Positions 29,769 through 37,201 of a stretch of 58,811 bases of DNA are shown here, in pieces. This DNA comes from Alkalilimnicola ehrlichii (GTDB lineage Bacteria; Pseudomonadota; Gammaproteobacteria; Nitrococcales; AK92): assembly GCF_003399765.1 (NCBI RefSeq), contig NZ_NFZV01000026.1, forward strand, positions 1 through 58,811, written 5' to 3'. The notes below the pieces were generated by a model. It was not told where the DNA came from, ran no database searches, and saw only the letters and a list, made by a program, of their open reading frames with translations. Each line of letters opens with the position of its first letter. Positions within the stretch are counted from its first letter, which is position 1. A program made the translations under genes and the position numbers.

Positions 29769-31059
29769 GTGCAGTATCGCAACAACAAACCGCCGCCGCA
29801 GCGCCTGTCGCGCTGCGGGGCTCGCAGTGGCTCCGCATCCTCTGGCCTTGGTTGCTGGCGCTGGCGATTGCTTTGATCCTGCCGCGGGTGTTCACCTCCG
29901 GTCATGCCATCACGATGCTCAATCAGATGGCGGTCATGATCGTGTTCGCCCTGTCCTACAACATGCTCTTGGGTAATACCGGGTTATTGTCCTTCGGTCA
30001 TGCCGTCTATTTCGGGCTCGGGGCGTTCTGCTCCATGCACGTGCTGCGCGCCATGAACGAAGGCCTGGCCTTGCCCATCGAGCTATTACCGCTGGTAGCC
30101 GGTTTCGCCGGTTTGTTCTTCGGCATTATCTTCGGTGCCGTATCGGTTCGCCGGGCCGGGGTCGTGTTTGCCATGATCTCCTTAGGCTTGGGCGAACTCG
30201 TGCATGCCAGCTCGTACATGTTCACCGGCTTCTTTGGCGGCGAGGCGGGGCTGTTCGGCGACCGCGACGAGGCCGTGTCGCTGTTTGGAATCAACTACGG
30301 CCCGAACGTCACGGTCTACTACCTGGTTGTGGTATGGGCTTTGCTCGCCGCTGCGGCCATGTTCCTGCTGCGCAAAACGCCGCTGGGCTGGATGGCCAAC
30401 GCGGTGCGCGATAACCCCGAACGGGCGCAGTTCGTCGGCTATAGCCCGCAGTTGGTGCGTTTCTTCCAATTCTGCCTGTCGGCTTTCTTTGCCGGTCTGG
30501 CAGGCGGGTTGTTCGTGCTTACTCAGGAGATTGTGACCGACGAGGCCGTTGGTGCCATCAAGTCCGGCACCGTACTGCTTAGCGCCTACATCGGCGGTAT
30601 CGGCACTTTCCTCGGGCCGGTGTTCGGCGCCACCCTCGTGGTGTACCTGGAGCACTCCTTAAGCTCGGTGACCGATGCCTGGATGCTGTACTTCGGCCTT
30701 CTGTTCATGATGGTCGTGATGTTTGCACCGATGGGTCTGTTCGGGACTGCGATGCAGCAATTTGCTGCTGGCGTGCCGGTCATTGGCGTGGAACGGTGGG
30801 GTTGCGACTGTACTCCGTCGTTTTGATCATCGCCGCGTTGATCGGCGCCATCTGCATTATCGAACTTACCTACCATGTGCAGCGGAGCTGGGACCCGAGC
30901 ATGCCGATGACGCTGTTCTACTTCACGGTCAATGCCACGACGGCGATGCCGTGGGTGGTCTCCGGCATCATCTTGGTCGGTTCGGTGGCGACGTACTACT
31001 TGCACGCCCGACGTGCTTTGGCGCGCGCGGTAGCGGCGGCCGGGGAGGGTAAAAAATGA
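29765..31059 (+). CDS. livM: Liv-type ABC transporter permease LivM (frameshifted, C-terminal extension)
   Basis: An inner-membrane permease. The core (QMAVMIVFALSYNMLLGNTGLLSFGHAVYFGLGAF to MFAPMGLFG) is typical LivM. The frame ends at 30826 as a nonsense tail. One extra base near 30795-30801 (a G4 run) reads GVERVGLRLYSVVLIIAALIG and continues to 31059, where ATGA overlaps livG. The extra 80 or so residues hold two membrane segments and a basic tail. From memory, a similar extension occurs in some proteobacterial LivM proteins; otherwise the small frame 30796-31059 would be a separate two-helix protein. Confidence 0.7.
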
Positions 31060-31811
31060 GCGAATCCGTTGCTTTAAGCCTCAAAGGCGTGAAGAAAAAC
31101 TTCGGTCGCGCCGAGATTATCCGCGGTGTCGATCTCGATGTGGCGAAAAACGAACGGCACGTTCTGATCGGCCCCAACGGGGCGGGTAAGTCGACCTTGT
31201 TCAACTTGATCAGCGGCCGCTTGCAGGTGTCTGCCGGCAGTGTGGACCTGTTCGGCGAGACGATCAGCGGTAAATCGCCGCATATGATCAACCGACAGGG
31301 GCTGAGTCGTAGCTTCCAGGTCACCAACCTGTTTCAGAACATGACGGTGATGGAAAACCTGCGCTGTTCCCTGCTGTGGTCGATGGGGCACAAGTACGCC
31401 TTCTGGAAGTTCGTAACGAAGCAGCGGGAGGTGACCGAGCGCGCCGAGGAACTGCTCGAACGTTTACGGTTGACGGCACGGCGCGACGTTCCGGCCGGCC
31501 TGCTAACCTACGCCGAGCAGCGGGCGTTGGAAATCGGTGCCACGATGGCATCCGGTGCCAAAGTGTTGTTGCTCGACGAACCGACCGCCGGCATGAGTCG
31601 AACCGAAGCCGACGAGGTGATGGAGCTGATTCGAGAGGTAACCACCGATTGCACCTTGCTGATGGTGGAGCACGATCTCGGGGTCGTGTTCGGCGTTGCC
31701 GATCGGATCTCGGTGCTGGTTTACGGCGAAGTGCTGGCCAGCGATACCCCGGAAGCCGTGCGTGCCAATGCCGCCGTCCAGGAAGCCTACCTGGGTAAGG
31801 AGGTGCACTAA
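31056..31811 (+). CDS. livG: Liv-type ABC transporter ATPase LivG
   Basis: A 251-residue ATPase. Walker A is GPNGAGKSTLFNLISG, the signature region is the LivG-type LTYAEQRALEIGATMASG, Walker B is VLLLDEPTAGMS, and the H-loop is MVEHDLGVVFG. It is translationally coupled by 4-base overlap to livM and 1-base overlap to livF. Confidence 0.9.
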   Translation: MSESVALSLKGVKKNFGRAEIIRGVDLDVAKNERHVLIGPNGAGKSTLFNLISGRLQVSAGSVDLFGETISGKSPHMINRQGLSRSFQVTNLFQNMTVMENLRCSLLWSMGHKYAFWKFVTKQREVTERAEELLERLRLTARRDVPAGLLTYAEQRALEIGATMASGAKVLLLDEPTAGMSRTEADEVMELIREVTTDCTLLMVEHDLGVVFGVADRISVLVYGEVLASDTPEAVRANAAVQEAYLGKEVH

Positions 31812-32506
31812 TGCTGCAAACCACCGATCTGCATGCCTACTACGGCAAATCGCATGTGTTGCGCGGCGTTTCCATGCACGTCGAAAAGGGAGAAATCGTC
31901 AGCCTGGTAGGCCGTAACGGCGTGGGACGCTCCACTTTGTGTAAAGCCGTCATGGGCTTAGTCCCGCCTGCCGGGGAAGTGCGTTTCGAGAACCAATCCA
32001 TCCAGGGGCTGCCTCCGCATGCAATTGCGCGTCGCGGCCTGGGCTATGTGCCGGAGGATCGGGCGATTTTCCCCGGCCTCACGGTAGGCGAGAACCTGGA
32101 GCTGGGAATCAAGCGCAAGGGCCAGAGCGGGCGCTGGAGCTATGACGAGATCTATCGCCGCTTCCCGCGGCTGAAAGAGCGGGAAGAAACGGCAGCCGAG
32201 GTGCTGTCCGGCGGCGAGCAACAGATGCTGACCATGGCCCGGACCTTGTTAGGCAACCCGCGTTGCATCATCGTCGACGAACCGACCGAAGGCTTAGCGC
32301 CGAAGGTAGTGGAAGAAATCGCCATGTTGCTCAAACAGATCGCGGAAGAAGGTATGGCGGTTCTACTGGTTGAGCAAAAGCTGGGCATCGCCTTGGATAT
32401 CTCCGATCGCCTGTATGTGATGGGCGAAGGGCGCGTGGTGTTTGACGGTAGCCCGAAAGAGCTCCAGGCCGCGCCGGAAATTCGTAAGGAGTGGTTAGAA
32501 GTTTAA
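31811..32506 (+). CDS. livF: Liv-type ABC transporter ATPase LivF (Arg in Walker A)
   Basis: A 231-residue ATPase pairing with LivG. The signature LSGGEQQML, Walker B CIIVDEPTEGLAP and H-loop LLVEQKLGIAL are normal. Walker A reads GRNGVGRSTLC, so the usual Lys that contacts the ATP phosphates is Arg. I recall the same substitution in some proteobacterial LivF proteins, so it may be a subfamily trait rather than damage. It starts inside the livG stop codon (TAATG). Confidence 0.85.
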   Translation: MLQTTDLHAYYGKSHVLRGVSMHVEKGEIVSLVGRNGVGRSTLCKAVMGLVPPAGEVRFENQSIQGLPPHAIARRGLGYVPEDRAIFPGLTVGENLELGIKRKGQSGRWSYDEIYRRFPRLKEREETAAEVLSGGEQQMLTMARTLLGNPRCIIVDEPTEGLAPKVVEEIAMLLKQIAEEGMAVLLVEQKLGIALDISDRLYVMGEGRVVFDGSPKELQAAPEIRKEWLEV

Positions 32507-32523
32507 TAGGGCTAAGCAGGGCC

Positions 32524-32555
32524 GACGGCCGCCGTTAACGGCGGCGTCGTTATTT
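32524..32555 (+). terminator. Hairpin between livF and the SDR gene
   Basis: GCCGCCG (32528-32534), loop TTAA, CGGCGGC (32539-32545), with GAC/GTC extending the stem around a bulge, followed by GTTATTT. It could be a weak terminator or a processing hairpin. The SDR starts only about 18 bases later, so read-through is likely. Confidence 0.4.
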
Positions 32556-32572
32556 GAGGAGTAGAGTACGTA

Positions 32573-33346
32573 ATGAGTGTTCGGCAGTTATTCGACCTGA
32601 GCGGTAAAGTCGCCTTGATCACCGGCGGTTCGCGTGGGTTAGGGTTGCAGATGGCGGAGGCCTTAGGTGAGCTAGGTGCGCGTATCGCAATTACCGCACG
32701 GAAAGCGCACGAGCTAACGGCAGCCGCCGAGCACCTGCAAGCGCAGGGTATCGACGTGGCGACTTTCCCGGCCGATATGTCGCAGCTAGACAATATCCCG
32801 GCGCTGGTCGAACAAGTCGTCGCGACGGTAGGCGATATCGATATTCTGGTAAACAACGCCGGAGCCTCCTGGGGCGCGCCGGCCGAGGAGTATCCGGCGG
32901 AAGCTTGGCGCAAGGTCATGACCCTGAACATCGACAGCGTGTTTTTCCTCGCGCAGGAAGTCGGCCGTCGCTGCATGGTCCCCCGTCAGGCGGGCAAGAT
33001 CGTCAACATCGCCTCGGTCGCCGGTTTATCCGGTAATCCGGCGGGTATGAACACCATCGCTTACAACACGAGCAAAGGCGCGGTGGTGAACTTCACCCGC
33101 ACCTTAGCGGCGGAATGGGGCAAATACGGTATTAATGTCAATGCCATTTGCCCAGGCTTCTTCCCCTCCAAAATGACGCATGGTTTGCTGAGCGAAATGG
33201 GGGATGCCTTTACCGCGCGGACGCCGTTGGGGCGGCTAGGGGGCGAGGAAGATCTCAAGGGGCTAGTAGCGCTCCTGGCATCCGATGCCTCACGGCATAT
33301 TACCGGCCAGTGGATAGCCGTGGATGGCGGTGCCAGCGTCGCGTAA
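32573..33346 (+). CDS. Short-chain dehydrogenase/reductase (FabG-like)
   Basis: A 257-residue NAD(P)-dependent oxidoreductase with the classical SDR fold: TGGSRGLG nucleotide loop at about 16-24, NNAG, the catalytic Ser in NIASVAG, and YNTSK at about 164-168. C-terminal GQWIAVDGG is typical. It is the last gene of the uptake/beta-oxidation run. It may oxidise or reduce a hydroxy/keto substrate of that pathway; the exact substrate is unknown. Confidence 0.85.
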   Translation: MSVRQLFDLSGKVALITGGSRGLGLQMAEALGELGARIAITARKAHELTAAAEHLQAQGIDVATFPADMSQLDNIPALVEQVVATVGDIDILVNNAGASWGAPAEEYPAEAWRKVMTLNIDSVFFLAQEVGRRCMVPRQAGKIVNIASVAGLSGNPAGMNTIAYNTSKGAVVNFTRTLAAEWGKYGINVNAICPGFFPSKMTHGLLSEMGDAFTARTPLGRLGGEEDLKGLVALLASDASRHITGQWIAVDGGASVA

Positions 33347-33354
33347 GCGACACG

Positions 33355-33420
33355 TTTCCCTTGCGTCTCAACCGCCCTCCCGCCAATTGGGTAAGTGCGA
33401 CGACGCAAGGGAAATTGGCG
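33355..33420. repeat. Long inverted repeat with interlocked second pairing, convergent gene junction
   Basis: TTTCCCTTGCGTC (33355-33367) pairs perfectly with GACGCAAGGGAAA (33402-33414). The next bases AATTGGCG (33413-33420) are complementary to CGCCAATT (33381-33388) inside the loop, so an H-type pseudoknot can be drawn. It lies just after the SDR stop, between convergent genes. It may act as a bidirectional transcription end structure, although no T run is present. Confidence 0.5.
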
Positions 33421-33534
33421 CGCGAACCTATAGAAATATCTCTGTAACGTAGCTTTGCCGTCCTTGTCTTCCGGCAGATCGCCGAGGTGCTCGGCGCCGT
33501 TGCGCCGATCACCTCCTGGTTCGTCGAGCAAAGC

Positions 33535-34128
33535 TCAATGAATGTGCCCTGCGTTATCGTTGGTTCCTTCGATCTCGGCCGGATCGACTTCATGCGGTGC
33601 GGGCGAGTGCTTCTCCAGGCGCTTGCGGGCTTCCTCCGGCTCGACCGGCCGCAGCTGATCGCGGACTTCGCCGGGGCCGTAGTCAACGGTATGGATATCG
33701 ACATAGAGTCGCTCGTCGAGTAAGAGGGCGACTTCCTCGTCGGAGAGCTCGAAGCGGCCGTAAAAGATACCGCTACGCTCGTCGGCGCCGAGATCCACCG
33801 GCATACCGTAAATGTAGCTATAGGCCTCGCCCGCGGCACCGGGGTGAATATGAACGCCGGGGTTTTCCGGATCTGCTTCGATATCCCGCAATTGGCTGGA
33901 AAGGCCGTGGAAGCTACCGTGAACGGTCAGCTCATTGCCCACCAAAACGGCGCTAGCCCGGCCGGTCGCCCCGGTTTCCGGCGCACCCTCCACCACGTGC
34001 TCGTTCTCCAGCTCCGCTTCGAAATGAATGGGCTTGTATTTGTGCTTGTCCTCACCGGCGCTAGCCACACCGACGGCCAAACTTAGCACCAAACCCGGTA
34101 ACCATCGTCCAAAGCTTTTTGCTCGCAT
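33535..34128 (-). CDS. CHRD-domain secreted protein
   Basis: A 197-residue protein with a signal peptide (MRAKSFGRWLPGLVLSLAVG, cleaved after VASA). The CHRD-like beta domain shows FEAELENEHV, GNELTVHGSFHGL, GVHIHPGAAGE and a C-terminal LYVDIHTVDYGPGEVRDQL. CHRD domains, named from chordin, occur in secreted bacterial proteins of mostly unknown role. The His-rich motifs could bind metal. It is convergent with the SDR gene and not part of its operon. Confidence 0.75.
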   Translation of the reverse strand: MRAKSFGRWLPGLVLSLAVGVASAGEDKHKYKPIHFEAELENEHVVEGAPETGATGRASAVLVGNELTVHGSFHGLSSQLRDIEADPENPGVHIHPGAAGEAYSYIYGMPVDLGADERSGIFYGRFELSDEEVALLLDERLYVDIHTVDYGPGEVRDQLRPVEPEEARKRLEKHSPAPHEVDPAEIEGTNDNAGHIH

Positions 34129-34253
34129 CGCAATAAGGCCTCCTGCCGTTCAACGTGCTGAACTCCTACGGGCGGTGAATCCTCTTGTCCGCCCCGACAG
34201 GCATAGATGAAGCAAAAATAAGAATATTCAATGGTTCTAATTGATGTTCTCGA

Positions 34254-34988
34254 TTAACCCGAGTTCTGCTCAGCCGCTTGCAGCGAGGCACGCAGGGTCT
34301 TCAGTGTCTTCGAGTGGAACTCTCGGCGGTAGAGAATGGCGATGACCGCCAGGGTCGCGCCGATGAAGGCGTACGGGTGGACGAACCAGACCAGGGAAGC
34401 CAGCGCGAAGTAGTAACCGCGCATGCCTTCGTTAAAGCTGCGTGCGCCCAAAGCGTTGAGACGCGCGGCAAAATGGGCGAAGTGCTCTTTTTCTTCCTTC
34501 GGCGCGGTGGTCGCCGGGGCGCCGGCCATGGCCACGCAGCAGTAGTTGAACTGGCGAATCGACCAGGTGAATTTGAAGAAGGTGTAGACGAAGATTATCA
34601 CCAGCACCGCTACCTTTACTTCGAATACCAGCTTGCCGTCGTCGGCCACGAAGGGCAGGGCAAGGATGACTTCGTAGGAGCGGTCGAGCGAGCCGAGCAG
34701 GGCGAGTAAACCGCCCAGAATCAGAATCGAGGTCGAGGCGAAGAAGCTGACCGCCCGCATGAGGTTGCCGATCATGGTTGAGTCGGCGACGCGGTTTTCC
34801 TGTTCGACTAGGTTGCGCATCCAGCGCAAGCGATGGTGGGACATCACGGCTGATAGGGTGTCCTGACTGCGTTTGCTGTAGTCGGTGTAGTAAGCGTAAC
34901 CCGCCCAGGCCACGAGGAAAAAACCAAGGGCAAGCAGATCGGCGAGCGGTAACTCCAGCAAACGGGCGAAGGGAAAGGTTCCTGGCAT
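34254..34988 (-). CDS. DUF599 family membrane protein
   Basis: A 244-residue inner-membrane protein with four to five predicted membrane segments. The DUF599 pattern is visible: TM1 ADLLALGFFLVAWAGYAYY, a conserved polar stretch with HHRLRWMRN, the central FFASTSILILGGLLALLG and FKFTWSIRQFNYCCV, then ARSFNEGMRGYYFALASLVWF. Function is not established. The 125 bases downstream and 231 bases upstream contain no gene. Confidence 0.8.
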   Translation of the reverse strand: MPGTFPFARLLELPLADLLALGFFLVAWAGYAYYTDYSKRSQDTLSAVMSHHRLRWMRNLVEQENRVADSTMIGNLMRAVSFFASTSILILGGLLALLGSLDRSYEVILALPFVADDGKLVFEVKVAVLVIIFVYTFFKFTWSIRQFNYCCVAMAGAPATTAPKEEKEHFAHFAARLNALGARSFNEGMRGYYFALASLVWFVHPYAFIGATLAVIAILYRREFHSKTLKTLRASLQAAEQNSG

Positions 34989-35219
34989 GATGTCCGGTCG
35001 TTCGTAGTGGTGAAAGTCAGCGTATTCTGCATTAAAACCGATGTCTTCGGCGAGAGCTCCGCATTAGGCGGCAGCGGCTCGGCAACGCGGAGGCCCGATA
35101 ATATTTACTGAAATAGGACGATATTAGTTATTTAGCGCTCGCTTAACCCTTTGAACCTTACTGCTATAGCCCAATTCTCCGCTCTAAGCCATATCAGGGG
35201 CTTATGAAGGAGTAGTCTT

Positions 35220-36118
35220 ATGGTTCAGATGATCTCGGAACGACGCGCCGGTATGACGGCTGCCGCCCCGACAGAAGATCCCCGACGCTTGCGTTGGGGC
35301 GCGATTTTCGGCGGGGCTTTTGTTGCGCTTGGCGTGTGGGCTTTGTTGTACGTATTTGGCTTGGCCGTAGGGCTGGTGAGTGTGGATGTTACGGCCGGCG
35401 GTTTGAGTTTCCCCGGTTTGTTTGCCGGTATCTGGGCGGTTATCGCGCCGATTGTTGCTTTGTTCGTGGGCGGATATGTTGCCGCACGGTCGGCCGGGGC
35501 GCAGGATCGGATGTCCGGCGCCATTCATGGCGCGGTGCTCTGGGGTTTTGCCACGGTGCTTGGCATGGTCGCGGTGTGGATGTTGGTTTCGGCGTTGATC
35601 GCCGGGGCGGTCGGCCTGGGGCAGGGCCTCGTGGGGGTCGCTCAGCAGGCTAATGGGCAAGCCCTCGATGTCGGCGCTCAGCAGTTGCTTGACCCGATTA
35701 ACCAGCAGTTGGAGGAGGCGGGCCATCCGACGCTTACCGCTGGCGAGCTGGAGTCGGCCATGCAAGACGTGGTGACCCAAGGGCTGCAAGGCGGCGAGGT
35801 CAACCAGCAGGTGATTGAACAGTCGTTGGTCGCCAACACCGGTTTGGATCAGCAAAGCGTTCAGGAAATCTCGGGAACCTTGCAGCAGGAGATCCAAGGA
35901 GTATTAGGCGATGCCGAACAAGCCGCGGCCGACGCGGCGGAGGCTACCGGCGCTGCGATGTGGGGGTGTTCTTCGCCTTGCTGCTTGGTTTGATCAGCGC
36001 GCTGGTCGGTGCCATTGTCGGTACCTCCGGCCCGCAGCGGGCGCAGGCCGCCGCCGCTCAGGCGCCGGCGGAGGAGGTCGAGCACGACCGCAAGTCTACC
36101 GCCCGCGCTAATCGCTAA
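35220..36118 (+). CDS. Membrane protein of unknown function (frameshifted near its end)
   Basis: ATG 35220 follows AAGGAG. Residues about 28-50, 62-85 and 98-125 are membrane segments with Gly-rich packing. A Gln-rich soluble region (about 130-235) follows. The frame ends at 35993, but one extra G in the G5 run 35962-35966 reads WGVFFALLLGLISALVGAIVG, a fourth membrane helix, and ends at 36118 with a charged tail. The repaired length is about 299 residues. I do not recognise the family; the helix arrangement resembles the PhnA-like/YrzE-type membrane proteins annotated as hypothetical. Confidence 0.65.
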
Positions 36119-36141
36119 CCTTTTTGCAAAGGCCCGGCCAT

Positions 36142-36178
36142 AACGCCCTGCCGGTCGCTAAGCGGCCCGCGGGGCGTT
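36142..36178. terminator. Possible hairpin at a convergent junction
   Basis: AACGCCC (36142-36148) pairs with GGGCGTT (36172-36178) between the convergent membrane-protein and AlkD-like genes. There is no T tract, so this is only a weak candidate for transcription termination. Confidence 0.25.
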
Positions 36179-36193
36179 GTCGGTAGGGGCTTA

Positions 36194-36910
36194 TCATCGC
36201 GCGCTTTTGCTCAGCTGCATGTAATGATCTCGCTGTGCTTTATCCAGCTTTTCCAACGCGTAGCGCAGCGTTACGCGCGGCATTGTGGCTGCATGTCGGT
36301 CGAGAAACGCAAGTAGTTTCTGCGGGGCTTTCTTGCCTGCTTCCCGTAACCAGGAACCGACGGCTTTTAGCACTAATTCGTGCTCGTCCGTCAGAAGTTG
36401 TGCCGCGATGGCGAAGGTGTCGTCGACCTCGCCGGCGCGAATGAAATAGTAGGTGCTGACGATGGCGGTGCGCCTTTTCCACGGGTCGCTCGCGCGAGCC
36501 AGCTCATATAAGACATCTCGCGGCTGGTCGATAAGGTAGCCGCCGACGACGTGCGGTGCAGCGCGGTCGACGAGGTCCCAGTTGTTAATGCGGTCGTGGC
36601 GGTTTAGATAGAGTTCGAACAAGGCCTTGCGCCGTTCGGCAGACAGCGATTTTTGCCGCGCTTGGAAGTCCATGACGCTCACCGCCGCCATGCGCACCTC
36701 GTAGTAAGGACTTTCCAGCAGCTGTTCGATGTCGTTTAGCGGCAGTTCGGTGTAGCGCTTGGCTAAGGGAAAGATCTGGCCGATCCCGACGCCAAGAATT
36801 TCGCCGTCAGCGGCAGGGCCTTTATAAAATCGACGTACTTTCTCGACAGCCTCGGGATGACCGATTGCTCGCAACTCGGCGAGTAACGCCTCTGCCGTTG
36901 GTTTCTGCAT
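36194..36910 (-). CDS. AlkD-like DNA alkylation repair family protein
   Basis: A 238-residue all-helical HEAT-like repeat protein resembling the DNA alkylation repair (AlkD) family. Visible are the start LLAELRAIGHPEAVEKVRRFYKG, the LLESPYYEVRMAAVSVMDFQ repeat and the INNWDLVDRAAPHVVG core, with the Trp-Asp pair at the usual position. AlkD proteins excise positively charged alkylated bases; the activity of this member is inferred. GGAGA precedes ATG 36910. It is divergent from the nos cluster. Confidence 0.8.
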   Translation of the reverse strand: MQKPTAEALLAELRAIGHPEAVEKVRRFYKGPAADGEILGVGIGQIFPLAKRYTELPLNDIEQLLESPYYEVRMAAVSVMDFQARQKSLSAERRKALFELYLNRHDRINNWDLVDRAAPHVVGGYLIDQPRDVLYELARASDPWKRRTAIVSTYYFIRAGEVDDTFAIAAQLLTDEHELVLKAVGSWLREAGKKAPQKLLAFLDRHAATMPRVTLRYALEKLDKAQRDHYMQLSKSAR

Positions 36911-36972
36911 ACGCTTCTCCTTGTTGTCTTTGGAGCGACGCGCCGGTCGGCGTTCGACATTCCGCCCTTCTC

Positions 36973-36986
36973 TTGATACTCGTCAA
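36973..36986. promoter_or_regulatory. FNR/DNR-like box 1 upstream of nosR
   Basis: TTGATACTCGTCAA matches TTGAT-N4-ATCAA with one mismatch. It lies 60 bp upstream (centre to centre) of the perfect box at 37033, and the following bases TCAAGGTT(T)GCTCA are shared by both, so a duplicated segment is likely. Confidence 0.6.
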
Positions 36987-37032
36987 GGTTTGCTCAGGTC
37001 GTGCTGTTCTGTGCTAAGGGTCACTTCTCAAG

Positions 37033-37046
37033 TTGATATCGATCAA
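37033..37046. promoter_or_regulatory. FNR/DNR box 2 upstream of nosR (perfect match)
   Basis: TTGATATCGATCAA matches the FNR/DNR/Anr consensus TTGAT-N4-ATCAA exactly. It lies about 160 bases before the nosR ATG. Class II spacing would place the transcription start near 37081; TATACG at 37078-37083 is another possible -10. Oxygen- or NO-responsive control of nos genes by FNR/DNR proteins is well established in denitrifiers. Confidence 0.75.
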
Positions 37047-37201
37047 GGTTGCTCACGTGATCCAGCATTAGTCTTTCTATACGTACCGGGCAGGGAGGCC
37101 GTTGACGGAGCCCTGTCGGGTTATTGTCCGCCAACTGTCGCTTTGCCCTCCGTTTATTGGCCGCTGCGGCCCGCTGATTACAGATAACGGTAGCCGACAT
37201 T

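Noticed and set aside
30796-31059. Separate small membrane-protein gene between livM and livG.
   Set aside because: One added base fuses it to livM, and other genes in this window show the same type of break; kept as a livM extension, with the separate-gene option noted.
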